Of a stretch of 64,000 nt of DNA, positions 1 through 7,301 are shown piece by piece; the first letter of the stretch is position 1, and each line of letters begins with the position of its first letter. Origin of the DNA: Natrinema sp. DC36 (GTDB taxonomy: Archaea > Halobacteriota > Halobacteria > Halobacteriales > Natrialbaceae); assembly GCF_020405225.1 (NCBI RefSeq), contig NZ_CP084472.1:1302001-1366000 (forward strand). The letters are read 5' to 3'. Made by a program: the position numbers and the translations under genes. A model generated the notes under the pieces. That model searched no databases. It saw only the letters and a list, made by a program, of their open reading frames with translations, and had not been told where the DNA came from.

Positions 1-1
1 G

Positions 2-583
2 GAGGCGACGGCGATCCACACCACCTACCCCGAGTACCTCCGGGACGATCTGCGGGACCGCATCTTCCACGAGGACGAGAACCCGTTCCTCGCCGAGGAG
101 TTCAACCACATCGACGCCGGCGAGGAGGAACGACAGGAGGTCGCCGACGGCGAGCCCTGTATCATCCTCTCGACCTCGGGGATGGTCACCGGCGGCCCGA
201 TCATGTCCTGGCTCGGCCACATCGGCCCCGATCCGGACTCGTCGCTCGTCTTCGTCGGCTACCAGGCCCAGGGGACCCTCGGTCGACGCATCCAGAACGG
301 CTGGGACGAAATCCCGACGAGCGAGGTCGGCTCCATGGGTGGCGGCGACGGCCGCGGCACTCTCTCGCTGAACATGGATATCGAAACCGTCGACGGCTTC
401 TCCGGCCACGCCGACCGCGCCGGCCTCGAGAACTTCGTCAAAACGATGAATCCACGCCCCGAGAAAGTGCTCTGCGTCCACGGCGACGAACGCTCCACGC
501 AGGACCTCTCCTCGGCGCTCTACCACGACTACGACATGCGAACCTTCGCGCCGAAGAACCTCGAGACCTTCCGCTTCCTCTAA
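2..583 (+). CDS. fttA: FttA/aCPSF1 beta-CASP ribonuclease, C-terminal part (5' truncated)
   Basis: Open from the left edge in frame 2 and ending at TAA 581-583; 193 residues are visible. They carry the end of a metallo-beta-lactamase/beta-CASP nuclease: LSTSGMVTGGP, FSGHADR (metal or phosphate-binding His) and CVHGDER (beta-CASP motif C His). The archaeal CPSF73-like protein aCPSF1 (FttA) combines KH domains with this fold and acts as the general transcription terminator by 3' cleavage of nascent RNA. The KH and HxHxDH parts lie outside the window, so a KH-less aCPSF2 cannot be fully excluded, though the C-terminal sequence matches the aCPSF1 type better. It ends against a cluster of perfect hairpins and is convergent with bluB. 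Confidence 0.88.
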   Translation, partial: EATAIHTTYPEYLRDDLRDRIFHEDENPFLAEEFNHIDAGEEERQEVADGEPCIILSTSGMVTGGPIMSWLGHIGPDPDSSLVFVGYQAQGTLGRRIQNGWDEIPTSEVGSMGGGDGRGTLSLNMDIETVDGFSGHADRAGLENFVKTMNPRPEKVLCVHGDERSTQDLSSALYHDYDMRTFAPKNLETFRFL

Positions 584-594
584 AGAAAGCCCTC

Positions 595-616
595 GCGATC
601 GCTTGGCAGCGATCGC
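595..616 (+). terminator. Hairpin followed by T-run after the FttA gene
   Basis: GCGATCGC at 595-602 and again at 609-616 form an 8-bp perfect stem with a 6-nt loop, starting 11 bp after the stop codon and followed by a run of four T at 622-626. The position and shape fit a terminator for the upstream gene, although archaeal termination usually relies on the T-run more than the stem. Confidence 0.5.
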
Positions 617-649
617 TCGCCCTTTTCATTTCCACCAGGCGCCGCTAGA

Positions 650-677
650 GCGCGGCGCGCGGATCCGCGCGCCGCGC
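650..677. repeat. 28-bp perfect GC palindrome
   Basis: Positions 650-677 are perfectly self-complementary around the centre at 663/664 (GGA/TCC core with GCGC-rich arms). It is flanked by CCACC at about 632 and GGTGG at about 680. It lies between convergent genes, so it may act as a bidirectional terminator or simply extrude as a cruciform. No coding signal is seen here. Confidence 0.7.
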
Positions 678-701
678 CAGGTGGCCTGCCCTTCCCCGTG
701 A

Positions 702-739
702 CTCGAGCGCGCGCCTCCTGATCGAGGCGCGCGCTCGAG
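702..739. repeat. 16-bp perfect inverted repeat
   Basis: CTCGAGCGCGCGCCTC at 702-717 and its exact reverse complement at 724-739 leave a 6-nt loop (CTGATC). This is the third hairpin in the 240-bp gap between the convergent FttA and bluB genes. Its role is unknown; it would be a strong hairpin in transcripts of either strand. Confidence 0.7.
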
Positions 740-822
740 CCGGCCACTATGCATGATCGATCCGTGTAACAGACGCGAGGAATTCAGCTAGTACAGAACC
801 GGTGAATAAGAGCAGACGGCCG

Positions 823-1521
823 TCAACTGCTGTCCGGCGAGCCGACCGCTTCGCCGTCGGTCTCGGTCGACTCGTCGGCGTCCCATCGCTCCTCGTGGAC
901 GAGCGGTTCTACCTCGAGTCGATCGCGCCAGCCCTCCCGCTGGAGGACCGGCTCCTCGGGGAAGCCGTCCTCGGGATAGCCCAGACAGAGGTACGCGACC
1001 GGCTCGACGTGCGGTGGAATCCCGAGCGCCTCCCGGACCTCGTACGGGTAGAGGACGCTCACCCAGCCGACGCCGACGCCCTCCGCTCGAGCGGCCAGCC
1101 AGAGGTTCTGCACCGCGAGACAGGTCGAGTACACGTCGGTCTGCGTCATCGAACTGCGGCCCAGAACGTGGGGCGCGCCGCGGGTCGGATCGCAGGTCAC
1201 GCAGACGTTGATCGGAGACTCGCGGATCCCCTCGAGCTTCAGCGCGGCGAACTCGCTTTTTTGTGGCTCCTCGTAGCCCTCACGGGCGGCCGCGATGGCG
1301 CGCTCCGCGATTTCGGCGATGTCGGCCTTCGTCCCGTCGTCGCCGACGACGACGAGATCCCACGGTTGCGAAAAGCCGACGCTCGGGGCGTGGTGTGCGG
1401 CCCGAATCAGTCGCTCGAGGATCTCGTCCGGAATCGGTTCATCGCGAAACCGCCGGATATCGCGTCGGGCGTAGATCGTCTTGTACACCGCATCCCGCTC
1501 CGCCTCCGTGAATGCAACCAT
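823..1521 (-). CDS. bluB: 5,6-dimethylbenzimidazole synthase (nitroreductase fold)
   Basis: 232 residues. BluB uses FMNH2 and O2 to make 5,6-dimethylbenzimidazole, the lower ligand of vitamin B12. Visible signatures are RRDIRRFRDEPIP near the N-terminus, AAHHAPSVGFSQPW (about residues 41-54), LKLEGIRESPI, YSTCLAVQNLWLAARAEGVG and VGWVSVLYP, the pattern that separates BluB from other nitroreductases. The last 20 or so residues form an acidic tail, common in haloarchaea. No other cobalamin gene is adjacent, so it stands alone here. A different nitroreductase function is possible but less likely given the full motif set. Confidence 0.85.
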   Translation of the reverse strand: MVAFTEAERDAVYKTIYARRDIRRFRDEPIPDEILERLIRAAHHAPSVGFSQPWDLVVVGDDGTKADIAEIAERAIAAAREGYEEPQKSEFAALKLEGIRESPINVCVTCDPTRGAPHVLGRSSMTQTDVYSTCLAVQNLWLAARAEGVGVGWVSVLYPYEVREALGIPPHVEPVAYLCLGYPEDGFPEEPVLQREGWRDRLEVEPLVHEERWDADESTETDGEAVGSPDSS

Positions 1522-1626
1522 TGATTCATCTATGAAAGAACGGTTGTTTAAAACCGCTGACTGGCCCTCGGGATGCGAACTCGAGTCCGGTGAACGGCGA
1601 CGGCTGCCGCTCGATCGGCCGGCCGC

Positions 1627-2544
1627 TTACTCGGGTGCGTCCGCCGGGTCGACGACCTCGCCCGTCGCGGGATAGACTCCCACCTGATCGCAGATATCGG
1701 CCATCGGACAGGCGTCGGGATCCTCGAGACAGGCCGGTTTCCGCGCTGTGCAGTACTCGCGACCGAACTGGATCGTCGCCGTGTGACCGAAGCCGCACTT
1801 CGCCGCGGGCACGTCGCGCTCGAGGACGGCCCGAACCCCCTCGTGGTCCGCGTCCGGCGGGGCGATCCCTATGCGGCGATAGATCCGGTGGACATGCGTG
1901 TCGACGGGAAAAACGCCGCCGCGACCGCCCGCGAAGAGCAGGACGCAATCGGCGGTCTTCGGGCCGACGCCGCGGACCTCGAGCAGCGTCTCGCGCACCG
2001 TTTCGGGGTCCTCGTCCTTGACGAACGCATCGAATTCCGCTGCGGAGCCGAACGTCTCCACGACCCACGCCGCGGTGTCGATGAGCGTTTCGGACTTCTG
2101 GTTGTACAACCCCGCACCGCTGATCGTTTCGGCGAGAATCGACTGCTCGGCGCCCGCGAGCGATTCGGCGAGGTCGACATCCTCGGCTCCCAGTTGCCCG
2201 CTCACGGCTTCGCCGTTCGCATCATCGAGCCCCTCACGTCGTTTGCGCCTCGCACCGCTCGAACTGTCTGCATCGCGTTGCGACGCACTGCCCTCATACC
2301 GTTCGAGTAGCGCGTCGTGGGCCGGCTGACTCGCCTTGTCGCTGGTGTTCTGACTCAGAATTGTCCGGACGAGGCAGGTGAATGCGTCCTGTCCACCGTA
2401 CGTTTTCTGCCAGTAGCGCTCGCCCAGCCGGTCGACGACGCGTTCCGCGCGCGTGTCTGCCGTCGCGGGATCGAACTCCGCGGCCGCGCCGCCACCCTCC
2501 CTGCCGCCGCTGATGTTCACGGTCGGCTCCGGATCGTCGCTCAT
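1627..2544 (-). CDS. nth: Endonuclease III-like DNA glycosylase/AP lyase
   Basis: 305 residues from the ATG at 2544, chosen over an ATG nine codons upstream because the sequence then starts MSDDPEP. It excises oxidised pyrimidines and cleaves the abasic site. The helix-hairpin-helix EVRGVGPKTADC holds the catalytic Lys at about residue 196, and FPVDTHVHR holds the catalytic Asp at about 215. The C-terminal 4Fe-4S cysteines are at about 265, 272, 279 and 285; the C-X6-C-X6-C-X5-C spacing is wider in the middle than the usual C-X6-C-X2-C-X5-C. Residues of about 86-122 form a charged insertion (QRDADSSSGARRKRREG...) between helices of the glycosylase domain, probably a disordered loop. Confidence 0.9.
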   Translation of the reverse strand: MSDDPEPTVNISGGREGGGAAAEFDPATADTRAERVVDRLGERYWQKTYGGQDAFTCLVRTILSQNTSDKASQPAHDALLERYEGSASQRDADSSSGARRKRREGLDDANGEAVSGQLGAEDVDLAESLAGAEQSILAETISGAGLYNQKSETLIDTAAWVVETFGSAAEFDAFVKDEDPETVRETLLEVRGVGPKTADCVLLFAGGRGGVFPVDTHVHRIYRRIGIAPPDADHEGVRAVLERDVPAAKCGFGHTATIQFGREYCTARKPACLEDPDACPMADICDQVGVYPATGEVVDPADAPE

Positions 2545-2626
2545 AGCCGTCCGTTCGGACTCGGCGACCAAAACCGCGACGGAGCGGTCGGACTCGAGTC
2601 CGTTGATTCCGTACTACTGCCGGCGA

Positions 2627-3040
2627 TCACTCGACGGAGATCGTCACCGTTGCCTCGGCCCCGTCCGCCAGCGCGGCGACGAGGTCGCGGTCGAATCCCT
2701 CGGCCGCGAACTCGGCACCGAGCACAATCGTTCGGTCGTCGACGTAGTCGCTCGTCCGGCCGACCGCGCTGCGCTCGCTGGTGAACTCGAGGGCCGGATC
2801 GCCGTGTCCCGTCACGGAGTCCGCGTGGCCGTCGGCCTCGACGGTGACCGTGATCGTCGCATCGGCGTCCCGGCAGGCCGCGACGAAGTCGGGATCGAAA
2901 TCCGCCGGCGCGCGGTCGGCCTCGATCGCGAGGATACAGTCGCCGGCAGCGGTGAGAAAGTCGTCCGTCGTCACTTCGAAGGTGCTCGCGTGCTCGGCGC
3001 TGACGTTCTCGTGGCCGCGAGCGTGGATTACCTCGTCCAT
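2627..3040 (-). CDS. DUF371 family protein
   Basis: 137 residues. The opening (IHARGHENVSAEHASTFEVT), the GDCILAIEAD segment around residue 55 and the late GHGDPAL match the archaeal DUF371 family, whose function is not known. It is a compact beta-rich acidic protein with no signal peptide or membrane segment. It sits 82 bp upstream of nth on the same strand (nth follows in transcription), so the two could be cotranscribed, but nothing in the sequence links the functions. Confidence 0.7.
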   Translation of the reverse strand: MDEVIHARGHENVSAEHASTFEVTTDDFLTAAGDCILAIEADRAPADFDPDFVAACRDADATITVTVEADGHADSVTGHGDPALEFTSERSAVGRTSDYVDDRTIVLGAEFAAEGFDRDLVAALADGAEATVTISVE

Positions 3041-3100
3041 GGAAGGCGGTTCGGTGCCGGCCGGAAAACGGGATCGAATCGGTGCGGTGGCGGTGGTGGA

Positions 3101-3475
3101 TTACGGTCGCGACGTGGATCGGTACCCCGACCGGAATTCGCGGACGCCCGCACCGAGGGCGTTTCCGAGGACGACGACGAACAGGATCGCGACGAGCCCG
3201 CCGCTCCACTCGGCGTGCAGAGAGCCCGTCCCGATGCCCGCGACCGCGACGAACGCCGCACCGGCGGCCGCGAGACAGGCCAGCCCCAGTCGGAGCCGCG
3301 AGCCGGTTCGACGCGATAGCAGGTACTGGGGGAGCCCGACGCCGACGGCTAGATAGATTACGATTCCGACCGGCGTGACGCCGAGCACGGCCGGGCTCTG
3401 GGTGATCGCGCTAACGACGCCGGCGAGCAAGAACGCGAGCGTCACACTCGCTCCGACGACGCGAACATCGCTCAT
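3101..3475 (-). CDS. Small membrane protein, unknown function
   Basis: 124 residues with about four hydrophobic segments: VTLAFLLAGVVSAI, VGIVIYLAVGVGLP, LGLACLAAAGAAFVAV and LVAILFVVVLGNALGA. Upstream of the ATG on the minus strand lies an AT-rich box (GATGTATTTTTG, about 3497-3507) at leaderless-promoter distance, which supports the start. It is not recognised as any named family. It precedes the DUF371 gene by 60 bp in the same direction. Confidence 0.7.
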   Translation of the reverse strand: MSDVRVVGASVTLAFLLAGVVSAITQSPAVLGVTPVGIVIYLAVGVGLPQYLLSRRTGSRLRLGLACLAAAGAAFVAVAGIGTGSLHAEWSGGLVAILFVVVLGNALGAGVREFRSGYRSTSRP

Positions 3476-3540
3476 ACTATTCGATAGGCAACGAACAAAA
3501 ATACATCTTCCGTCTGTTCAGCGAATTGATGGAACGGCGG

Positions 3541-4884
3541 TCAAGCGAGACTCGTGCCGTCGAAATCACCGCGACTGTACTCGATTTCCATCAGATCGAG
3601 GATCGTCGGCGTGATGTCGAACAGATCGGCGTCCTCGATCGTCGCGTCCGGGCTGTCGATGTACAGCGACGTATCGTCGAAGCTGTGCATCCCGTTGCGC
3701 GGCCCCGTAGTGAATATCTCGGAGTCGCCCTTGAAGCCGGATTTGAGATCGAAGCCGTTGTTCGGAATCGCGACTAGATCGGGTGCGATGTCGGCGTGAT
3801 CGCCGCGGAAGGCTTCCTCCTTCTCGACGACGCGGTCGACAACCTTGTTGCCGTTTGGCCCCTCGAGCGCCTCGAGATCGGCTTTGAGCTCGTCGCGGAC
3901 CGCGTCGTACTCGTCCTGTGGGACGGAGCCGCGGGGTTCGCGGCCCTCGAGGTTGATGTAGAACCGACCCGGGATGAACGAGTACGCTTTCGCGTCGTCG
4001 GCGATGTCGCCCAGCTCTTCGGGCTCGTCGGTCCCAAAGGAGAGCCAGCCCTCCTCCCGGAGCCACTCGTTGAAGTGGACCTCGTAGTCGAGGCTGGTAA
4101 AGCCGTGATCGGAGGCGACGATCAGGGTGACGTCTTCCGGCAGCGAATCGCGCAGGCGGCCGATGTAGTCGTCGACCTTCCTGTAGAACTCGATAAACTC
4201 GTCCTTGTACTCGCCGTCGCGCTCGTAGTCCTTGAACAGGAAGTGGTTGACCCGATCGGTCGTCATGAAGACGCCGAAGAACAGGTCCCAGTCGTCCTCC
4301 TCGATATAGTGCTGGAAGGCCTCGTACTGCGCGTCGACCGTCGCGTGGGCGTCCTCGATGAACTCGGATTTGTCGTCCTGATGGCCGAGTTTCGGATTGA
4401 CGTCGATCCGGTAGTCGAGCGTCTCGAGGTAGTCGCGGACGTCGTCGGGATAGGCCGCCTTGTCGAGGCCGGGCGAGAGGAAACCCGAGACCATCCGCTG
4501 GACGTCGCGCTGAGGCGGGAAGGTGACGGGGACGTTCATCACCGTCGCCTTGCGGCCGTTCTCCTGGACGCGGTCCCAGACGCGGTCGGCCTGGACGTCG
4601 CGGCCCATCGGGACGTAGGTGTCGTAGGTGCCGACCTCGCGGTCCTGAAAGCCGTACACTCCCGTCTCACCTGGGTTCACGCCGGTCGTCAGCGACGGCC
4701 AGCAGGCGCTGGATTCCGGCGGAACGATGCTCGAGATCTCCTCGGCGGTTCCGTTCTCGGCGATCGCAGCGAAGTTCGGGAACAGTTCCTCGTTCTCCGA
4801 GAGGAGACTATACGGCACGCCGTCGACCCCGATAAATGCGACACGGGGGTCGCCGTCGCCCCGTAGTCGGTCGAACAGACCCAT
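3541..4884 (-). CDS. Alkaline-phosphatase-superfamily phosphodiesterase/nucleotide pyrophosphatase-like
   Basis: 447 residues from the ATG at 4884 (MGLFDRLRG); the upstream in-frame ATG adds only nine residues. The metal site of type I phosphodiesterases/nucleotide pyrophosphatases can be followed: FIGVDGVPYSL (Asp), PPESSACWPSLTTG (nucleophile Ser/Thr region and the GxNPGxxG motif), TTDRVNHFLF (Asp, His), VASDHGFTSL (Asp, His) and GMHSFDDTS (His). No signal peptide is seen, so a cytoplasmic enzyme is likely. The substrate cannot be told from sequence; haloarchaea carry several paralogues, some near sugar or lipid genes, but nothing here points to one. Confidence 0.75.
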   Translation of the reverse strand: MGLFDRLRGDGDPRVAFIGVDGVPYSLLSENEELFPNFAAIAENGTAEEISSIVPPESSACWPSLTTGVNPGETGVYGFQDREVGTYDTYVPMGRDVQADRVWDRVQENGRKATVMNVPVTFPPQRDVQRMVSGFLSPGLDKAAYPDDVRDYLETLDYRIDVNPKLGHQDDKSEFIEDAHATVDAQYEAFQHYIEEDDWDLFFGVFMTTDRVNHFLFKDYERDGEYKDEFIEFYRKVDDYIGRLRDSLPEDVTLIVASDHGFTSLDYEVHFNEWLREEGWLSFGTDEPEELGDIADDAKAYSFIPGRFYINLEGREPRGSVPQDEYDAVRDELKADLEALEGPNGNKVVDRVVEKEEAFRGDHADIAPDLVAIPNNGFDLKSGFKGDSEIFTTGPRNGMHSFDDTSLYIDSPDATIEDADLFDITPTILDLMEIEYSRGDFDGTSLA

Positions 4885-5010
4885 GGGCGGACGTAGTCCG
4901 ACCGGATACAAGAAGCTTCGTTTCGAGACAGTGTTTTGCGAATGGCTGACACTCCGTTCGCTGAACCGATGGACGGCTGTGGGAAATCCGGTAGTCAGCC
5001 GCCGGGGATG

Positions 5011-5056
5011 TCAGTGATCGGTAGTGACACAGGGGATCGTGGCAGACGATCACTGA
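5011..5056. repeat. 10-bp inverted repeat downstream of a small gene
   Basis: TCAGTGATCG at 5011-5020 and CGATCACTGA at 5047-5056 are exact reverse complements 26 bp apart. They lie about 20 bp past the stop codon of the small minus-strand gene at 5075, so a transcript terminator hairpin is the simplest reading. Confidence 0.4.
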
Positions 5057-5074
5057 ACCGGGACAGGGAAATCG

Positions 5075-5209
5075 TCACTCCTCGCGTCCACTCGAGTCTT
5101 CGGGGTCGAAGTTAGTCGGAACGACCGTCGGATGGGCCATGCCGGCGGCGGCCTCGACTGCCTCGTCGGCCGAGGGAGACGTTCGCGCGGCGGAGTTGGA
5201 TGCTGCCAT
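5075..5209 (-). CDS. 44-residue acidic small protein
   Basis: The reading frame is open further upstream, but the ATG at 5209 (MAASNSAARTSPSADE) lies 29-36 bp below a clear AT box (minus-strand AATTTTAT, 5238-5245), fitting leaderless transcription. The product ends GMAHPTVVPTNFDPEDSS, with several acidic residues and no Cys or membrane segment. It resembles short uncharacterised haloarchaeal proteins; its function is unknown. An alternative start at MSMGNF would add 16 residues but would run through the promoter box. Confidence 0.5.
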   Translation of the reverse strand: MAASNSAARTSPSADEAVEAAAGMAHPTVVPTNFDPEDSSGREE

Positions 5210-5237
5210 ACACGGAATAGTAACGTCAGGAGCGGGG

Positions 5238-5245
5238 ATAAAATT
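5238..5245 (-). promoter_or_regulatory. TATA box of the small gene at 5075-5209
   Basis: Minus-strand AATTTTAT stands out in GC-rich surroundings and is placed correctly for transcription starting at or just before the ATG at 5209. It decides the start of the short gene. Confidence 0.5.
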
Positions 5246-5457
5246 ACCCATGCTCATAATGCATGTGCCGACCGGCCGCGGATTACTCTCGGGAATCAGC
5301 GGGCGTATCGTCGCTACCCGGTCGGTTCGTAATTCTCGACTCAATCGTCTCCCTCGGTCCTGTATTCCGAATTGATGGCCGTCTCCGAGACTCCCTCTCA
5401 GCGTCCCGCGAGAAAAAACGGATCGCAACGCAGATCGCACTGCAGTTCGGTCCGTCG

Positions 5458-5988
5458 CTAGAAGTTCTCGTCGTAGAGATCCTGGGCGTGTTCGATCGCG
5501 TCGTAGGCCGCCTGTTTGTCCTCCCAGCCCTGCGTCTCGACTTCCTTGCCCTCCTCGAGGTTCTTGTACGTCGAGAAGAACTCGTCGATCTCGTCGAGTT
5601 CCTGTTGTGGGATGTCGTCGAGGTCCTGGATGTGGTCGTAGCGCGGGTCCTCGCTCGGGACGGCGATGACCTTGTCGTCCTGCTCGCCGTCATCGTCCAT
5701 CTTCATCAGCGCGACGGGACGGGCCTCGATAACGCACCCGGGGAACGTCGCGTCTTCGACGAGGACGAGCACGTCGAAGGGGTCCTCGTCGTCGTAATAG
5801 GACTGCGGGATGAAGCCGTAGTCGCTCGGATAGTGGACGTTGCTGTGCAGCACGCGATCGAGGACGACGCCCGGAACGTCCTTGTCGTACTCGTACTTGT
5901 TTCGCTCGCCCTTGAGACACTCCACGACGGCGTAGATCTCTTCTGGCGGATTCGGTCCGGTCTCGAGGTCTTCCCAGAGGTTGACCAT
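5458..5988 (-). CDS. ppa: Inorganic pyrophosphatase (family I)
   Basis: 176 residues, the normal length for soluble class I pyrophosphatase. It hydrolyses pyrophosphate to phosphate and pulls nucleic acid, protein and activation reactions forward. Motifs: ERNKYEYDKD (substrate-binding Lys/Tyr), VHYPSDYGFIPQ, and the metal-binding signature DEDPFDVLVL (Asp cluster at about residues 67-72), followed by DDKVIAVP and DEIDEFFSTYKNLE. A minus-strand AT box at 6011-6020 sits 24-32 bp from the ATG, consistent with leaderless expression. It is transcribed alone and divergently from the PadR gene. Confidence 0.96.
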   Translation of the reverse strand: MVNLWEDLETGPNPPEEIYAVVECLKGERNKYEYDKDVPGVVLDRVLHSNVHYPSDYGFIPQSYYDDEDPFDVLVLVEDATFPGCVIEARPVALMKMDDDGEQDDKVIAVPSEDPRYDHIQDLDDIPQQELDEIDEFFSTYKNLEEGKEVETQGWEDKQAAYDAIEHAQDLYDENF

Positions 5989-6123
5989 GTATCTGAGAGT
6001 TCACGGTCGATCAAAAAGTACTTTCGTAATCGAGTGTCATCATCTACGTGACGGTTGCCAGATATCGAAGAGACACGAATCAAGCACATGCATCCGTATC
6101 CGGCGGTGTCGTGGCCGGTAGCA

Positions 6124-6135
6124 GGTTGTACAACC
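6124..6135. promoter_or_regulatory. 12-bp perfect palindrome in the ppa/padR divergent region
   Basis: GGTTGTACAACC is a perfect palindrome, extended by GC on each side with one mismatch (GCaGGTTGTACAACCgGC). It lies 28 bp upstream of the TATA box of the PadR gene. PadR regulators bind palindromes as dimers, so this is a candidate operator, for itself or ppa. Confidence 0.35.
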
Positions 6136-6163
6136 GGCTGATACGAAGGGATAGTTGACAAGT

Positions 6164-6171
6164 CTTAAATA
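6164..6171 (+). promoter_or_regulatory. TATA box of the PadR gene
   Basis: CTTAAATA 23-30 bp upstream of the ATG at 6194 indicates a leaderless transcript and selects this ATG over one 39 bp upstream, which would precede the box. Confidence 0.6.
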
Positions 6172-6193
6172 CTCTGGTAACATTTGCACACGT

Positions 6194-6553
6194 ATGTCAG
6201 AGGCACAATCAATCACCGGCGAACAGAGTATTGCACGCGAACTCACCGCCTTCCAGAACAACATCCTCGTCATCCTCGCCAAGGAGCCAATGTACGGTCT
6301 GGCGATCAAACGAGAGCTCGAGGACTACTACGGGACGGAAGTAAACCACGGGCGGCTCTACCCCAACCTCGACGAGCTCGTCGATCTGGGTCTGGTCGAG
6401 AAGAGCGAACTCGACAAGCGAACGAACCAGTACTCGCTGACCGACGACGGCTACGACGCCGTCCTCGACGGCATCCAGTGGTCCCTCTCGAAGGTCGTCA
6501 CGGGCGACGACCGCGCCGACGAGATCCGCGACATCGTCGAGAACAGCTACTAG
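6194..6553 (+). CDS. PadR-family transcriptional regulator
   Basis: 119 residues. PadR proteins are winged-helix dimers that repress their own or neighbouring genes, often in stress or efflux responses. Visible core: ARELTAFQNNILVILAKEPMYGLAIKRELE..., then EVNHGRLYPNLDELVDLGLVEKSELDKRTNQYSLTDDGY, the typical recognition helix and wing. The C-terminal dimerisation helix is short, as in small PadR-s1 members. Its stop overlaps that of the convergent rnhA-operon gene by 4 bp (6550-6553). The ligand and targets are unknown. Confidence 0.88.
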   Translation: MSEAQSITGEQSIARELTAFQNNILVILAKEPMYGLAIKRELEDYYGTEVNHGRLYPNLDELVDLGLVEKSELDKRTNQYSLTDDGYDAVLDGIQWSLSKVVTGDDRADEIRDIVENSY

Positions 6554-7185
6554 AACTGGCGCTTCGGGACCGGCTCGGTTGCCGTCTCGAAGACGAGTTC
6601 GATCGACTCCGCCAACACATTTTGCTGTTTTTCGGTTGGCCAAGCGTTCCTGACGACGTACTCTGACTGAAACTCCGCGAGTTCGTCGCCCGTCAGTTCA
6701 TCCATCGGCTTCGCGTAGTGATTGCCCGCGAAATCGGCCAGCATCGCCGCGTTGTCGCCGTGCACGTCGCCGTGATCCGCTCTGACCGCCGCGACGAGGT
6801 CGCGGTTGTGCTCGTCGACTGCCTCCCAGTCGTCCGGATTCTCGGTTCCCTCGAGCGGAATCTCGACCGCACGGTCGATGTCCTCGATGCGATCGGTTCG
6901 GATGACGCCGTCCTCGTGCCACTCCTCGGGATGGAGTACCAGGACATCGTCGCCGTCATCGTCACGGATGCGTGACGTGAAATCGTGTTCGTCGAGAAGC
7001 TCGTCGCGTCGGCTCTCGTAGGCCTCGATCTCGTTTTCGTCGACCGCAGTGCGCTCGAGGCGGGTCAGTCGTTCGACTTCGTCGACGGCCTCTCTGGGAA
7101 GTTCCATGTCGTTCGGAGCATCGGGACCGTCTCCGCCCTGCTGGTCGCCCGCACCGTCGGCGTCGGCTGCGTTCGAATCGGTCAT
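6550..7185 (-). CDS. Haloarchaeal 'rnhA operon' protein, unknown function
   Basis: 211 residues from the ATG at 7185 (MTDSNAADADG). Very acidic, with a disordered N-terminus, then a helical region (ELPREAVDEVERLTRLERTAVDENEIEAYESRRDELL, over several segments) and a compact domain with VLHPEEWHEDGV and a C-terminal EYVVRNAWPTEKQ. Proteins of this kind are commonly found next to rnhA in haloarchaea. Here the spacing to rnhA is 487 bp because a structured repeat lies between, so cotranscription may be disturbed. No catalytic motif is recognised. Confidence 0.75.
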   Translation of the reverse strand: MTDSNAADADGAGDQQGGDGPDAPNDMELPREAVDEVERLTRLERTAVDENEIEAYESRRDELLDEHDFTSRIRDDDGDDVLVLHPEEWHEDGVIRTDRIEDIDRAVEIPLEGTENPDDWEAVDEHNRDLVAAVRADHGDVHGDNAAMLADFAGNHYAKPMDELTGDELAEFQSEYVVRNAWPTEKQQNVLAESIELVFETATEPVPKRQF

Positions 7186-7301
7186 GGGGGAGCGTACGCA
7201 CTCGAATGGTTTTCCCCTTGCTGATTCACTCCGAGCGAGCGCGGTGAAGAGCCAGTTGTTGACTGAGCAGGGTGTTCGGTAGTGAGTTCGATGAACGACG
7301 T

